In this document: in pieces, positions 21,477-32,430 of the stretch
Position numbering within the stretch: the first letter of the stretch is position 1
Layout: each line of letters starts with the position of its first letter
Source of the DNA: Phialophora verrucosa
Taxonomy: Eukaryota; Ascomycota; Eurotiomycetes; Chaetothyriales; Herpotrichiellaceae
DNA: 64,000 nucleotides
Reading direction: 5' to 3'
NCBI GenBank assembly: GCA_002099365.1
Contig: MSED01000014.1
Coordinates: 310,001 to 374,000, forward strand
Notes under the pieces: generated by a model
Database searches by the model: none
What the model saw: the letters and a program-made list of their open reading frames with translations, nothing else
What the model was told of the DNA's origin: nothing
Translations under genes and position numbers: made by a program

Positions 21477-23242
21477 ATGGCGGAAAAAGGGGTACACCAT
21501 GTCGAGAACTTTGTTGCCACGGCCATGGTCGACGACCCTGGGCTTGACGAGAAGAGCGAGACACCACGGCTCCCGACCGAACAGCAGTTCGATGTCAAAG
21601 CGGAAAAACGACTGCTGCGCAAGATCGACCTGCGACTGATTCCCATCGTGGTCCTTCTCCATACGGTGTCGTTGATCGATCGCACCAACATCTCCGCTGC
21701 CCGCGTTGCCGGCTTAGATGAGGACCTTGATCTCTCCGTCGGTTATCGAGCGTCCATCGTCACCTCGACCTTCTTCATCGGCTATATCGCTTTCGACATT
21801 CCCAGCAATATTCTTCTTCCCAAGATCGGGGCCGCGCGCTTCCTCGGAACCATTACTTTCCTCTGGGGCGTTATCACCATTGCGCTGGGCTGTGTCAACA
21901 ACTGGCGAGGCTTCGCCGTTCTCCGAGTTCTCCTAGGCGTCTTTGAAGCTGGGTACGCAAGTGCTTCCCTCCCCCTTTCCTCTTTCTTGTTTTTGTATCC
22001 TCTACGTGGCTAGTCGGGAAAGGAAGTTGACACCTCATCCTCCGCCGCCCCATCAACAGAAATACCCCCGGCTCCATCTTCCTCGTGTCTGCCTGGTACC
22101 GCCGGTACGAGGTCCAAACACGACTGGGATACTACTATCTTTTTTCCATGGGCCTTGCCGCCTTTTCCAACCTCCTCGCATACGGGATCGTCCAAATCGC
22201 ACACCACACGACGTGGAAAGGCTGGCGGTGGCTGTTCGTCATTGAAGGATCCGTCACGAGCCTGCTGGGGCTCATCGCGTATTTCACGCTGGTCGACTTC
22301 CCGAACTCGCCTAAGAACAAGTTCCTCACGCAGGAGGAGAAAGACATGGTCACCGCCCGCCTAGCGGCGGAGCGCGGCACCAACGAGGACCACAGGGTCA
22401 CCTGGAAATCTGCCGGCGAGACCCTCTGCGACTGGAAGGTCTGGGCCTGCACGTACATGTACATGAGCGCCACCGTGGGCTCCTACGCCTTCTCCTTCTT
22501 CCTCCCGCTCATCCTGAAAAAGAGCCTGGGCTATTCGCAGACCCTTTCACTGGTCTTGTCTACGCCCCCGGCCATCTTTGCCGTCCTCATCTCGCTGCTC
22601 ATTAACCGGCTCTCCGACAGATTCCGAATGCGAGGCCCCTTTTACGTGAGCCAATGTGTCATGAGCGTGACGGGCCTGGCCATGACCGGCTACCTTAAAG
22701 CTCCAGCCCCAAGGTACGTATATGTGTAGGCTTTTGTCAAAACGAAAGGCCAACAAAACATGCCCCTGTCCCCCGAGTCTGGCCGACGTCAGTAACTGAC
22801 CATGCTAAGGTACGTGGGTGTGTTCCTGGGTTATGCTGGGGTCAACGGCATGGTCCCGGCCGCGCTGGCATGGCAGGCCAACAACTGCAGAGAAGGCCGG
22901 AAGCGCGCTGTGGCCAGTGGCCTGCAAATCATGTTTGGCGCCAGCGGCGGTCTTGCCGCCAGCTACATATATCGGCAGCAGGTACGTACCGACCAGCACC
23001 TCCTGGAAAACCCATGTCTGTGTGATTTTCTATATAGGGTTCTGGAGTTCTCTTCCCTCTGACCGATCGATGGACAGGACGCCCCTGATTATGTGCCTGG
23101 AATGACTACTGTCATGACGGTGGTCGCTGTGGCCGCTTGTGTTGCCATTGGCACCTCCCTGGCAGTTCGGAAACTCAACAGAGACGCCGATCAAGGGAAA
23201 CGCGTCCTGGAAGGTATCCACGGGTTTAGATATGCATGGTAG
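21477..23242 (+). CDS. MFS permease, anion:cation symporter (ACS, Dal5/Soa1-like) family
   Basis: A 12-TM plasma-membrane importer of the allantoate-permease family. Four exons, 21477-21952, 22060-22713, 22810-22981 and 23078-23242, splice in phase to 488 residues. Typical wording includes LLRKIDLRLIPIV, LIDRTNISAARVAG, FFIGYIAFDIPSNILL, the loop YRRYEVQTRLGYYY, and WRWLFVIEG. The C terminus after the last membrane segment is short and basic. Yeast members carry allantoate, nicotinate or pantothenate, and Soa1 (YIL166C) carries sulfonates, sulfite and choline sulfate. Given the arylsulfatase and SulP neighbours, an organosulfur substrate is my favoured inference; the sequence alone does not prove it. 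Confidence 0.87.
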
Positions 23243-25132
23243 ATTCGCCCCCTTGCCCTAATTTTGAAGGGCGTCCGTCTGTGAGACTGGCAGCAGATGA
23301 AGAGTAGATGTGCGTCCTTCGAAGGCATTCAGTGGATTCCGTGGCCAAGGGACGATTCCCTTTTTTGTTTCGCGGTGCGTGCGCGCACGAGATTGGATGC
23401 ACGCAGCATGTGAAGCACACGAAGAGAGATGAATTATGGCATGATCAGGCAAACAGTACCTAACATCGGTCGCACAGATGGGGTACCATATAGGCACTGC
23501 CTCTGTCAATTCGGGCTTTGAGACCCGAGTATGGCGCCTGAATCAAGATGCATCACTTACTTCTCACCGATGGTCTCCTTGGAATCCTCTTCTCGCAATC
23601 TAGCACGTTGCCAGAGTAGGTGTCCCTCTTGATCACACCAGATTGGAGGCGTATCGTGGTCTCGTCGTGCACGACGAGTGAAGGGCATGAGCAAAGTCTT
23701 GCCGGTCAATGTGCTTGTTTCCACAGTCGAGCGTCGATTTCATCGCCAGCGCCATCTCCTGCACCCCGCCATGCATGGTCGTGATGAAGTCCGCTCTTCT
23801 TCCTTTGGACCTTTCTGGATGCTGAAAGTGCGCCCGACGGAGAGAGTGAGACTTTCGAAGAGCGCGACCCAGAGTAGGTTACCGAGGAGTGATGGTAGAC
23901 TAGTTGTGCTCTCGATGTGAGCGGACAGGGGGTATGGAAACAAGTTGTACAGCCCGATATAATCAGATGTGCCAAGACGCTAAAGGTCCTCAGCCCGAAT
24001 TAGCATCGTGCCAAGAAACCAAGACCCCGCTCCAGTGTGCAGGGCCAATGAGAGGCGCAGCTGCCCGGTGATTTCCGCAATTCCGCATGCGGCTGAATTT
24101 CCACGCCGGCCTCGATTCATCAAAGTTGAATCCAAGGGGCAACGCATATCTACCATTGCGTTTCATCCACGGACGGCATCTGGACACAGCAAAAAGAATG
24201 CCTTCTCAGCTTCGTTCTTGATGCCTAAAGCAGCCTAGATACGTCGATGGCCGATATCTCCGCAGCTTCGATGTGGTCTGCCTAACCCCTCCATGTCCTC
24301 CACGCACCGTGGCTCAACATGAAACACCATTCGTCCTTATTTAAGATCAGTCGCCCGACTCGTCTTCATGTCACGATCTCGGCCTCGGCACTCTTCTGAA
24401 ACAGGCGGCTAATCTTGCAGGCAACACTTTTCGACCTCCCGGCTTCCCCATTCTCTCATATTCGGTTTAGGCCTTCAGATCGTTCGCTTCTTTTCGCCTA
24501 GCCTTCGTAGCCCCAAGCATCGACCTCGTGGTCCTGGCGTCATGTCTCTTCTCTCAAGGCCTGCGGCAAGGCTCCTTCGCCTCTCGGTCTAACGTCCATC
24601 GGGACATGGGACCTGTAGTCGACTGCTAGAACGTCTCTTCTACACAACTTCGGGCCTGGTTCCGGTCGGGCAGTCAGCAGCCATCTGGATCGGAGTGGAA
24701 CGGCTACCGCCACTTCATCTAGAATCGGATATCTTCGAGGGTCGCCGTCACGCAACCCTTCGCGAAGGCATACCAGGATCCGGCCAGTCTACCCAGGTGG
24801 GACTTGCAAGCCTACACCTGCAATTTCATCGCCATGTGACCCTTAACATCGCTGGATGTGGAGACGTCTCTGGGGTTGGTATATCATGACCTCGTCCGCC
24901 AGGTACTTCTCCGATGCTTCTTCATTGTTTGTCGGCATCATCCTTTTTGTTCACAACCCACGTTCGTTTTGGGCTAGAGAGTTGACTCTCGCCGTTCGTT
25001 CTTTATTCGCAGTGCGAATCATCGTACATCCAGTCCTTTGTCAGAGCCATTCTTTTTATACTTGCCAGTCGTCGTTGCTTCCCGCAGATCTTCACCTCCC
25101 TCAGTTGGCCTCATTCCCGCACAAACAGCAAA
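23243..25132. other. Long intergenic stretch (1.9 kb)
   Basis: No coding model convinced me on either strand, and I see no tRNA or repeat. The last 800 bp (24300-25130) are pyrimidine-rich, TC- and CTTC-laden, as in long promoters and 5' leaders of highly expressed fungal genes such as the secreted protein that follows. A spliced 5' UTR or a non-coding RNA is possible. Confidence 0.4.
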
Positions 25133-27600
25133 ATGTCTGCTCTCCTTACTGCAGGCCTCATGGCCGCTCTCGCCGCGTCGCCAGTGGCTGCCTTCTGGCG
25201 ACTACCGTGCAAGTCCCCGATCGTCGTTGAGCGTGCCGACCCCATCGTCAACCCCGGTGCAGTCTCCGGTCACTTGCACACCATAATGGGAGGAAACGGG
25301 TTCGATTTCACCATGGACTACAATTCTACCCAGGAATCTACCTGCTCTTCCTGCACTGTTATAGGAGACAACAGTAACTATTGGACTCCGACCCTGTTCT
25401 TCCAGCACCCGGACGGAACGTTTGAAAGCGTCGACCAAGTTGGTGGTATGACTGTCTACTACCTGCAGCGGAGCGGTGATGGAGAGACTTTAAAGGCATT
25501 CCCTCCAGGTTTCCGCATGCTTGCAGGAAACCCATTCAAGCGTACTGCTGGGAATGATTTTGCCTCTCAAGCTATCAGCTACAACTGCCTCGACTACAAT
25601 GGTCCTGCGAAACCAGAGACCCCGAACTTCCCCAACTACAACTGCCCCAACGGTCTTCGAGCCCAGGTCTTCTTCCCATCTTGCTGGAATGGAAAAGACC
25701 TGGACTCACCTGATCACATGTCGCACGTTTCTTACCCTGCCAATTCCTACAACTCTGGAAAATGCCCGCCCGAGTTCCCTGTTCACCTGATTTCCCTCTT
25801 TTTCGAGGTTATCTGGGACACCGGCAAGTTCGCCGACCAATGGTACGGCAATTCGCAGCCATTCGTCTGGTCCATGGGCGACCCCACTGGTTATGGTGGC
25901 CACGGCGATTTCGTGATGGGTTGGGATGAGGATTTGCTCCAATCCGCCGTCGATCAGTGCACGAACGACAGTGGCCGTGTTGAGGATTGCCCTGTCTTCG
26001 ACCTCATCCCTGACTCTCAAGCAACAGGTTGCCGCATTCAGCCTCAAATCGATGAACCCGTTAGCGGTGTCCTCGATGCCTTGCCTGGCTGCAACCCAGT
26101 TCAACCCGGCCCTGTTGCTACTCCTGTGTCTGGTTGTGGCGCGCCTACCACCTTCTCTCCATCCACCGCGACGTTCTTTACTGATATCACCAGCCAAGGA
26201 TGGTCGTACGTGGGCTGCGGCACCGACAACTATTACAATCGGATCCTCACTGGTGCAAGCGAATCCAATGATCAGATGACCAACGAGGCTTGTGCTGCCT
26301 TCTGTGAGAGCAAAGGCTTCTCCTTTTCCGGGACTGAATACTCCAGGGAGTGCTATTGTAAGTAACTGCCTTCTTTGACGAAGTTGACAACGCTCACAGA
26401 TTTGCAGGCGGCAATTCCATTCCTGACAGCGGCAAGCCTGTCCCTGGCGTTGTCGGGGACTGCACGATGAAATGTTCCGGGGACGACTCTGAGTTCTGCG
26501 GTGGTGCCGGCACCATTTCTCTCTACCAGAAATGCTCCGGCGACTCGTGCACAAACGCTCAACTGGGTCCCGGCTCTTCTGCTCCTGTCCAGGTCGCCAA
26601 TCCTCCGCCACCAGCCTCCACACCCGCTTCATCCCCTGCTTCATCACCGGCCTCAAGCGCCGCGTACACACCACCCAGCTCCCCAACTACACTCGCCACC
26701 CTGACTACATCCAAAGCTGCGGCTACGCCTGCTTCTCCACCTTCCACCCCAGTTTCGGTAAATACGGATTCTGATTCTTCCTCAACTCCTTTATCCGACG
26801 ACGATGGGGACGATTATTCGTCCTATCCCAACTCTGGCTCTTATTCATCCGCGGATTCCTCCCCGGGTGGTGCAGATGCCGATGCAGCACCAAGCTCTCC
26901 ATCCCCTCCCTACCCCGTCTCGAATCCAAACTCAGATGACACGTCCTCAGCCATCACTACCCGCTATCTCTACGCGACTGCGTCGTCTTCTACCTTGTCC
27001 TTAGCCACTCCTTCGGAGGATCTCAGCCCCCCTTCCTCAACCTGACCCCACAACATTACCCTTCGTTTCGTTTGAGTTTCTTATTCCATTTTCCATAAAA
27101 CCTAGCTCAACCATCCAGGTAAACGCTCGATCCGCGTTCTAACATTGCTCCTCTAGCCCGACCAGCCAGACACCTCGGTGCCGGCTGCCGAGTCTTCTTC
27201 GGCATCAGCGCCCTCGTCACCCGCTTCCACGCCTTCGACGTCGAACCCTTCTTGGTCCTACACGGGCTGCTTCACTGACACTGTCTTCCCACGCACCCTC
27301 CCCCAGTGGTCGAACTTTAACGGCGACAAGGTCACCAACGACGCATGTGTCGCCTTTTGCGACAGCAGGGGCTACCCTGTTGCTGGCACAGAGTACGCGG
27401 GCCAGTGTTTCTGCGGTGCCGAGATCACCTCTCCCCAGCTCAGCGAAGACGCATGCAACATGGCGTGTACCGGGGATGCCGGCCAAACGTGTGGCGGACC
27501 AGGCGCCTTGACAGTCTGGACGAAGGGCGTTGAGGGCAAGAAGGCCAAAAGGCATCTGCATGGTATGGGAAGGCACGGGCGGAAGTTGTCACAGGTGTAA
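25133..27600 (+). CDS. Secreted DUF1996 protein with two WSC domains
   Basis: An extracellular or cell-wall protein of unknown reaction; WSC domains bind carbohydrate. Three exons, 25133-26357, 26408-26757 and 27157-27600, give 672 residues. Residues 1-20 are a signal peptide ending in ASPVAAF. DUF1996 (about 33-285) shows its signature ADPIVNPGAVSGHLHTIMGG. WSC1 (about 356-455) is interrupted by intron 1 at ECYC|GN. A Ser/Thr/Pro-rich, probably O-glycosylated linker leads to WSC2 (about 557-650) with its full cysteine set and FCGAEI. The C terminus is basic, without an obvious GPI or TM anchor. Intron 2 is unusual: 399 nt, open throughout, with a GTAAAT donor and a strong TTCTAAC branch. Without splicing the protein ends at 27045 with only WSC1. 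Confidence 0.85.
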
Positions 27601-28651
27601 GAGATGACGAGCAACACACCGGGGGGGACGAGAGACCCTGTTTATTTTCTTCATGTTGTAAAATCACTAACCCATCTTTCGATTCTGATACTGTCTATAT
27701 TATCTATCTATTTCTTCAGCTTGAGCAAGCATCATCACAGGAGCGACTTGGCCGGCTTCTCTTTCGCTAAGTCCCGCTCGTGCGCGCGATGACGCACTAA
27801 TGCATATACACCTACGCTCTGGTCTGTCATAGACTGGAGGAAAATAGAGCGTTAGGGACGAAGTCTGCATCGTATTGCCTCAGGTATATAGCAGGCCATG
27901 TCTTCTTCGACGAGAGAGCGCGGCTCGCAAACAACTGAACACAGTCGTCGCATCGTGATCCGAAGGGGGCATAATCATCTTTCCTGTACCTCTGTTCGAA
28001 ACAAGTCAGCCGCGGTTGATTGTATTGACAATTGATGGGGTCCGGCCTGTGTAGATAGATCAGAGCAGAGCAGAGCAGCGGATATTCTTAGCTACTGCTG
28101 CACGTTGCTCGCGCGGGATAGAGGCGTAGCCTGGCCACGTAGCCACATGGCGGCCGACGCCTTTCTTTCGGCTCTCTAATCTGATTTCTTGGAGTCGTCC
28201 CTGGGTGCATATGTCCAAGTACGGCCATAGTTAGGATTGCGAGACGACCATGCACCGACGAGCCGTGTGCCGGCGCCGGTGTGAAGGCATTCGTGCGTTG
28301 GAGAACGGTCGCTGTTGCTCTGTTTCGAGATGAATACTCACGTCTCTGTGCTAGGGGTGTTGCCAACCGGGACGACAGGGGAGCAGAGTCGACTTGGTCA
28401 AATGCGCGACTCGAAGGGCGCGTCGGTAGCAAACGTGGTCCATCATCCTGGCATCATCAGAATCATCAGAACTATCAGGGGTGCCTGCAAAGAAGGCAGA
28501 ACCGACTGGCCGAGGTCAAAGTTGAGAATTGCTGTGGAATTCTGCCCAGTCGCTATGTAGGTGCCACAAACTGCAATAAGACAGCCTCAGTAGTAGTGGT
28601 GGGTGGATGATATGGTTACAAGGTTTCTTTTCGAAGACTCACTAATCTCCA
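27601..28651. other. Convergent intergenic region
   Basis: About 1 kb between the 3' ends of the WSC gene and prohibitin. A short AGAGC-type repeat sits at about 28060-28080. No supported gene is seen; the stretch probably contains 3' UTRs. Confidence 0.45.
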
Positions 28652-29556
28652 TCATGCCCTCAATCCGAGTAACAATCCTGTACTCTTCCCGGTGCCACCC
28701 TCCCCTTCGCTGCCACCTGGCAGGTATGTGACGTTGGGGTTGCTGGCCAGCGTCTGGGCAATATCTTTGCTTGCTTCAATTCTTCTGATCTGGATCAGGC
28801 CGTCTCCTGCCTTTGCCACCGCCCTGCTGATGATGTCTGCGGATTCGGCTTCACCCTCTGCACGGATGACATTCGCCTGTCTCTCCTGCTCCGCCTTCTC
28901 CACAATGAATCTTGCTCTTTCTGCGTCTTGTTGGGCGATCTGCTTCTGCTCAACAGCTCTTGTGAACTCGCGGCCAAAGGTCATGTGGGTGATGGAGACA
29001 TCTTCAAGCGCAATGTTGAATTCCTGTGCTCGTTTGGTCAGGTCGGCGCGGATGCGCTGCGACACGGCTTCTCGCTGGGTGATGAGCTCGGCGGCGTCAA
29101 ATTGAGCCACGATGGCTTTCAGGACTTCGTTGCCGATGGACGGAAGCACTCTTTCGTCATAATCTTGACCGAGCGACTGGCACACTTGTCAATAGATGTA
29201 TGCAGGTTGCGAGCTCGTCTGAAACTCACTTGATAGATCTTGGGCAGCTGTTGGACCTCAGGGCGGTGCAGCACTCTCAGGGTCAAGGAAACCATTTGCA
29301 AGTCCTTGCTTCCGGTGGTGGTGCTGATGTTTCTGGGTTTCGTCCGCACATCGTAGATGATAGCCTTTTGCAGCCAAGGAACGAGAAAGTGTGTGCCTTC
29401 GTTGACGACTTGATCTCGGACACCGGAAAGTCGGTCGAAGATGACTGCTCTTGATCCTCCTTTCACATCATAGAGGGCGGATTGTGCTATTGAGGCGCCG
29501 ATGAAGACGGGGATGGCCCATCTCGAGATGGCGTTGAGGACGTTGGGTGCTGCCAT
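28652..29556 (-). CDS. PHB1: Prohibitin 1
   Basis: A subunit of the ring-shaped prohibitin complex in the mitochondrial inner membrane, which stabilises respiratory components and modulates m-AAA protease. Exons 29556-29230 and 29176-28652, split by a 53-nt intron in phase 0 (PKIYQ|SLGQDYDERVLPS), give 283 residues. A hydrophobic N-terminal anchor (about 12-28) is followed by the SPFH/prohibitin domain with GGSRAVIFDRLSGV, EGTHFLVPWLQ and DVRTKPRNIS, then a coiled coil (about 175-235) rich in AEQ repeats. The ending NVTYLPGGSEGEGGTG...LLLGLRA is typical of Phb1. The gene is divergent from QCR8, another inner-membrane gene. Confidence 0.94.
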
Positions 29557-29853
29557 GATGGGACACAGAGAGGTGAAAGGACGGGTAGGCGACTATTCAG
29601 GCGGATTCACCACCATACACCGGATCGATTCTGCTTTTGAGGGACGTTTTGATGAATGTCGTCGACACATCCGCAGCCTGAAGTTGGAGCTTGCCTCGAC
29701 TTTCCTTCGATTGCTCTTGCATTACATAATCTGCCAAGCTATTCTCGGGACTGCGATTTGGAGCTCCTGGTCTTTCGACGACGTGATTGAACTTGCAAAG
29801 CGACCACCTCTTTGGATTCGATCTTGGCCTGCACCACCGGTATATCTCAAACG
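29557..29853. promoter_or_regulatory. Bidirectional promoter, PHB1 / QCR8
   Basis: Only 297 bp separate the start codons of two divergent nuclear genes for mitochondrial inner-membrane proteins. Both promoters must lie here. No TATA box is evident, as expected for housekeeping genes. Confidence 0.6.
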
Positions 29854-30301
29854 ATGCGTCCTACACCAGCTATGCGGCTACAGGCCACCCGCATCCTGCG
29901 CGGTGGTCACAGCGCCGATCCGAAGAACGGAGTGTTGGTCTTCCATGACAACTCGAAATCTTGGATAGCTCACTGACAATTATGTTGTATAGTTACATGG
30001 GCTGGTGGGGAAGCTTAGGCTCGCCGACCCAAAAGAACATCGTGACATATTCAATGTCGGCGAACCGACTGAATCCCACCTACCATATCCTTTCCGATGC
30101 CGTCTTCAACACTTTCCGCCGCACTCGCAACCAGATCCTCTACTGGGTTCCTCCCTTGTTGCTTGCCTATATGGCCATGGATTGGGCTATCGAGAGGTAA
30201 GTTTAGCCAGAGCAAGTGTGAGGCGCCAATGCTGACGGCGCGGCCCTGGCAGGAACGAATACCTCAACTCGAAACCCGGCCGAGCAGAGTACGGAGAGTA
30301 A
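29854..30301 (+). CDS. QCR8: Cytochrome bc1 complex subunit 8
   Basis: A small ubiquinone-binding-protein-type subunit of respiratory complex III in the mitochondrial inner membrane. Three exons, 29854-29933, 29993-30196 and 30253-30301, give 110 residues. The N-terminal exon encodes MRPTPAMRLQATRILRGGH, typical of filamentous fungal QCR8. Exon 2 holds YMGWWGSLGSPTQKNIVTYS and the conserved FNTFRRTRNQILYWVPP, then one membrane helix. Exon 3 ends ERNEYLNSKPGRAEYGE. The first donor (GTTGGT at 29934) was chosen because it alone restores phase to VYMGWWG. The gene is short enough to be overlooked unless spliced. Confidence 0.93.
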
Positions 30302-30564
30302 ATCATCCTTCAACCAGTTGATGGAGTGGGCGAAACATTGTACATAAGCAGAGGATACAGCGGGATAGCAGACAAAGACAATTCATTCTGAACCAAACTC
30401 AATTCTGCCGTTCGACTTCGTGAAGCTTCGAGGTGCCCAGCATTGCTGATAATGTTCCTCGTAAATTCCCTTCACATATAAACTGGTCCATGGCGTGTTC
30501 TCGTTGGCTCTCGCTGAGTCCTGACTGGGATACTCGGTGACAGAGCGCCTTCTAGATTCCTACG

Positions 30565-31145
30565 TTATCCCGGCCCGATTCTCGGCATGTCGTGATGTTC
30601 GCTTAGGGAGCTGAGGTACTTGTTCAGCTCCTCTACTCGCTCCTTGTGCGTCTTGACCCCTTCTCGTTTGAGCCGTTCCTCAAGCTGTACGAGAGTCTGT
30701 TAGTCTTGATCCGTTCACAAAATGACCACAAGAATGCAAAAGCCAGGAACGCCCGCGTAAACATTAGAGACGCTGGAGTCAGACATACCCTTTTCCGTCG
30801 TTGCTCTTCGTACCGCCTTTCAGCCTCTGTCTTCACGACCTCCCCTAGCTCTTCTTGCCTTTGCCCTGCAGCACTGTCGACCTGCTTCTCGCCTCTCTGC
30901 TTCGCCAAACTCCTCCCCTCCTCGTTCGCCATCGCCTCGTCTTCTTCCTCCAACTTCTTCAAGATGACGGATCGATCATTGAACTCATCCCCGGGCACCT
31001 CCGTCGCAGCATTCGTTTCGTCTTCCTTGTGCTTTGACGACGATGACTTCTCTTTCTTTTTCTTTTTCTTGTCGACCTTCGAGTCCTTAACGCCTTTGAG
31101 TTTTAGCTTGCCGGAGCCGACTGTAGAGTACTCATTCGGCGCCAT
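30565..31145 (-). CDS. FAM32A-like (DUF1754) protein
   Basis: A small conserved eukaryotic nuclear protein; human FAM32A sits in the C-complex/P-complex spliceosome near the 3' splice site. Exons 31145-30789 and 30684-30565 with a 104-nt intron (GTATGT donor) give 158 residues. The start MAPNEYSTVGSGKLKLKG, the lysine-rich stretch DKKKKKKEKSSSSKH (about 25-39), an acidic coiled-coil middle ending TEAERRYEEQRRKR, and the C-terminal THKERVEELNKYLSSLSEHHDMPRIGPG-like tail match the family order and length. The second exon is only 40 codons long. Confidence 0.88.
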
Positions 31146-32430
31146 TGCTTGAAGCTGGCAAGAAAACGATTCCCTGCTGTACTGGACTAGCCAAACGTTG
31201 GAGCCATGTTGCTGGGAAGGATCGTGATGTCTGAATCCAATGAAGACGGCGTGAAAACTGCGCTTCACTACGTTGAAGTGTTCCGTATTGTTTCACCTCC
31301 CGTCCACTCACTCCACTCTACACATCACCTCAAGAATCCTATTAGTTCGAATGATCAGGCATGACTCTTGACACCGCGTCTTGGACCACCAGGGCACTTT
31401 CCCGAGCCACCAAGACACATGGGGTTTGTACCTGGAATGGGGCAAATTGGTGGGCTCTAGGTAAGAATCGACTTTCCATGCATCCGCCTCTCGTCCGGCG
31501 ATCTGCAGTCGATTGAAGATGATTGTCACTCAGCGCAATGCATACAGCAGTCTTGAGTCGCAGGAGAATGAAATCCTGCAATCCCCTGCAACGGACCGCC
31601 TCGCTACGACCCGTCTGGCACTCACGACCGAGTTCAGATTGTGTGGCAAGTCCACGGGTCAGGTTTACGTTTCGCAACGTAGTGTCCGGCGATGTGTTGG
31701 GGAAATCAATTACTGTGGCAATTCGTGGCTCTTGAGCTTGAACTATTTAGAGCTCGATGCGACGTGACTTGAAGGATGAATATACGTTCGGCCGTGAGTT
31801 GCAGTATCGAATCCTTCTGGACGCGGGCTTCTTTTGGGCGCTGACTAGTTAAGTAAGGGAGGCAAGCAATCGAGTCTACGGTAAGGCTGAGTGGGAGCCC
31901 CTTTACCCGCGCTTTGATATTCGCTCTCAATTCGTCGCGGTGATGGATTTAAAGCTCTAGGCGAGGACGAGCCCAGCCTTGCAGGTTGAGCGCCCACTGA
32001 TTCGTCACTAGCTTGGGGCGTCTTGCCGCCCATGAGCACGGCGGAGATGGTGAAATGAATGGCAGTGTCCAGTGTGCTGATAGTCTTGGGAGTCACACCG
32101 CAGGAACCTCGCGGCTCCGATCTCATCTAGCGCATCCTCTCTGAAAGCCTGTTGTTGCATACATAGTCGACGCATCAGGTTCAGCGGCACGATTCTTGCA
32201 GTTACGTAGCCACGCCTTGCGTGACGGAACAGGGCTTCGGAAAGAGGCACGGAACACGACATGCGTCCTCGTATTGCTCGCACGAAGCTGCAAGTCCACA
32301 GTAACTCCGGATTGGATGTGCTCTGGGCCTTTTGGCTCGCTGGCCGGCCTGGGAGAGACCTAGAGCTAGGTTGGCTTGAACCAAATATCACAGACAGATG
32401 GGCCCGATGCTGCCAAGGGCATCTCTCCTA
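31146..32430. other. Intergenic stretch, no gene seen
   Basis: About 1.3 kb upstream of the decayed monooxygenase. The short open frames have no recognisable composition and no splice support. Confidence 0.45.

Noticed and set aside
25706..26686. Minus-strand open frame of 326 codons
   Set aside because: It lies opposite the DUF1996-WSC gene, which has a signal peptide and full domain signatures.
27120..27156. Alternative 37-nt intron (GTAAAC donor) before the second WSC domain
   Set aside because: The upstream frame is already closed by the TGA at 27043, so this donor cannot link the two WSC domains; the GTAAAT donor at 26758 keeps the frame.
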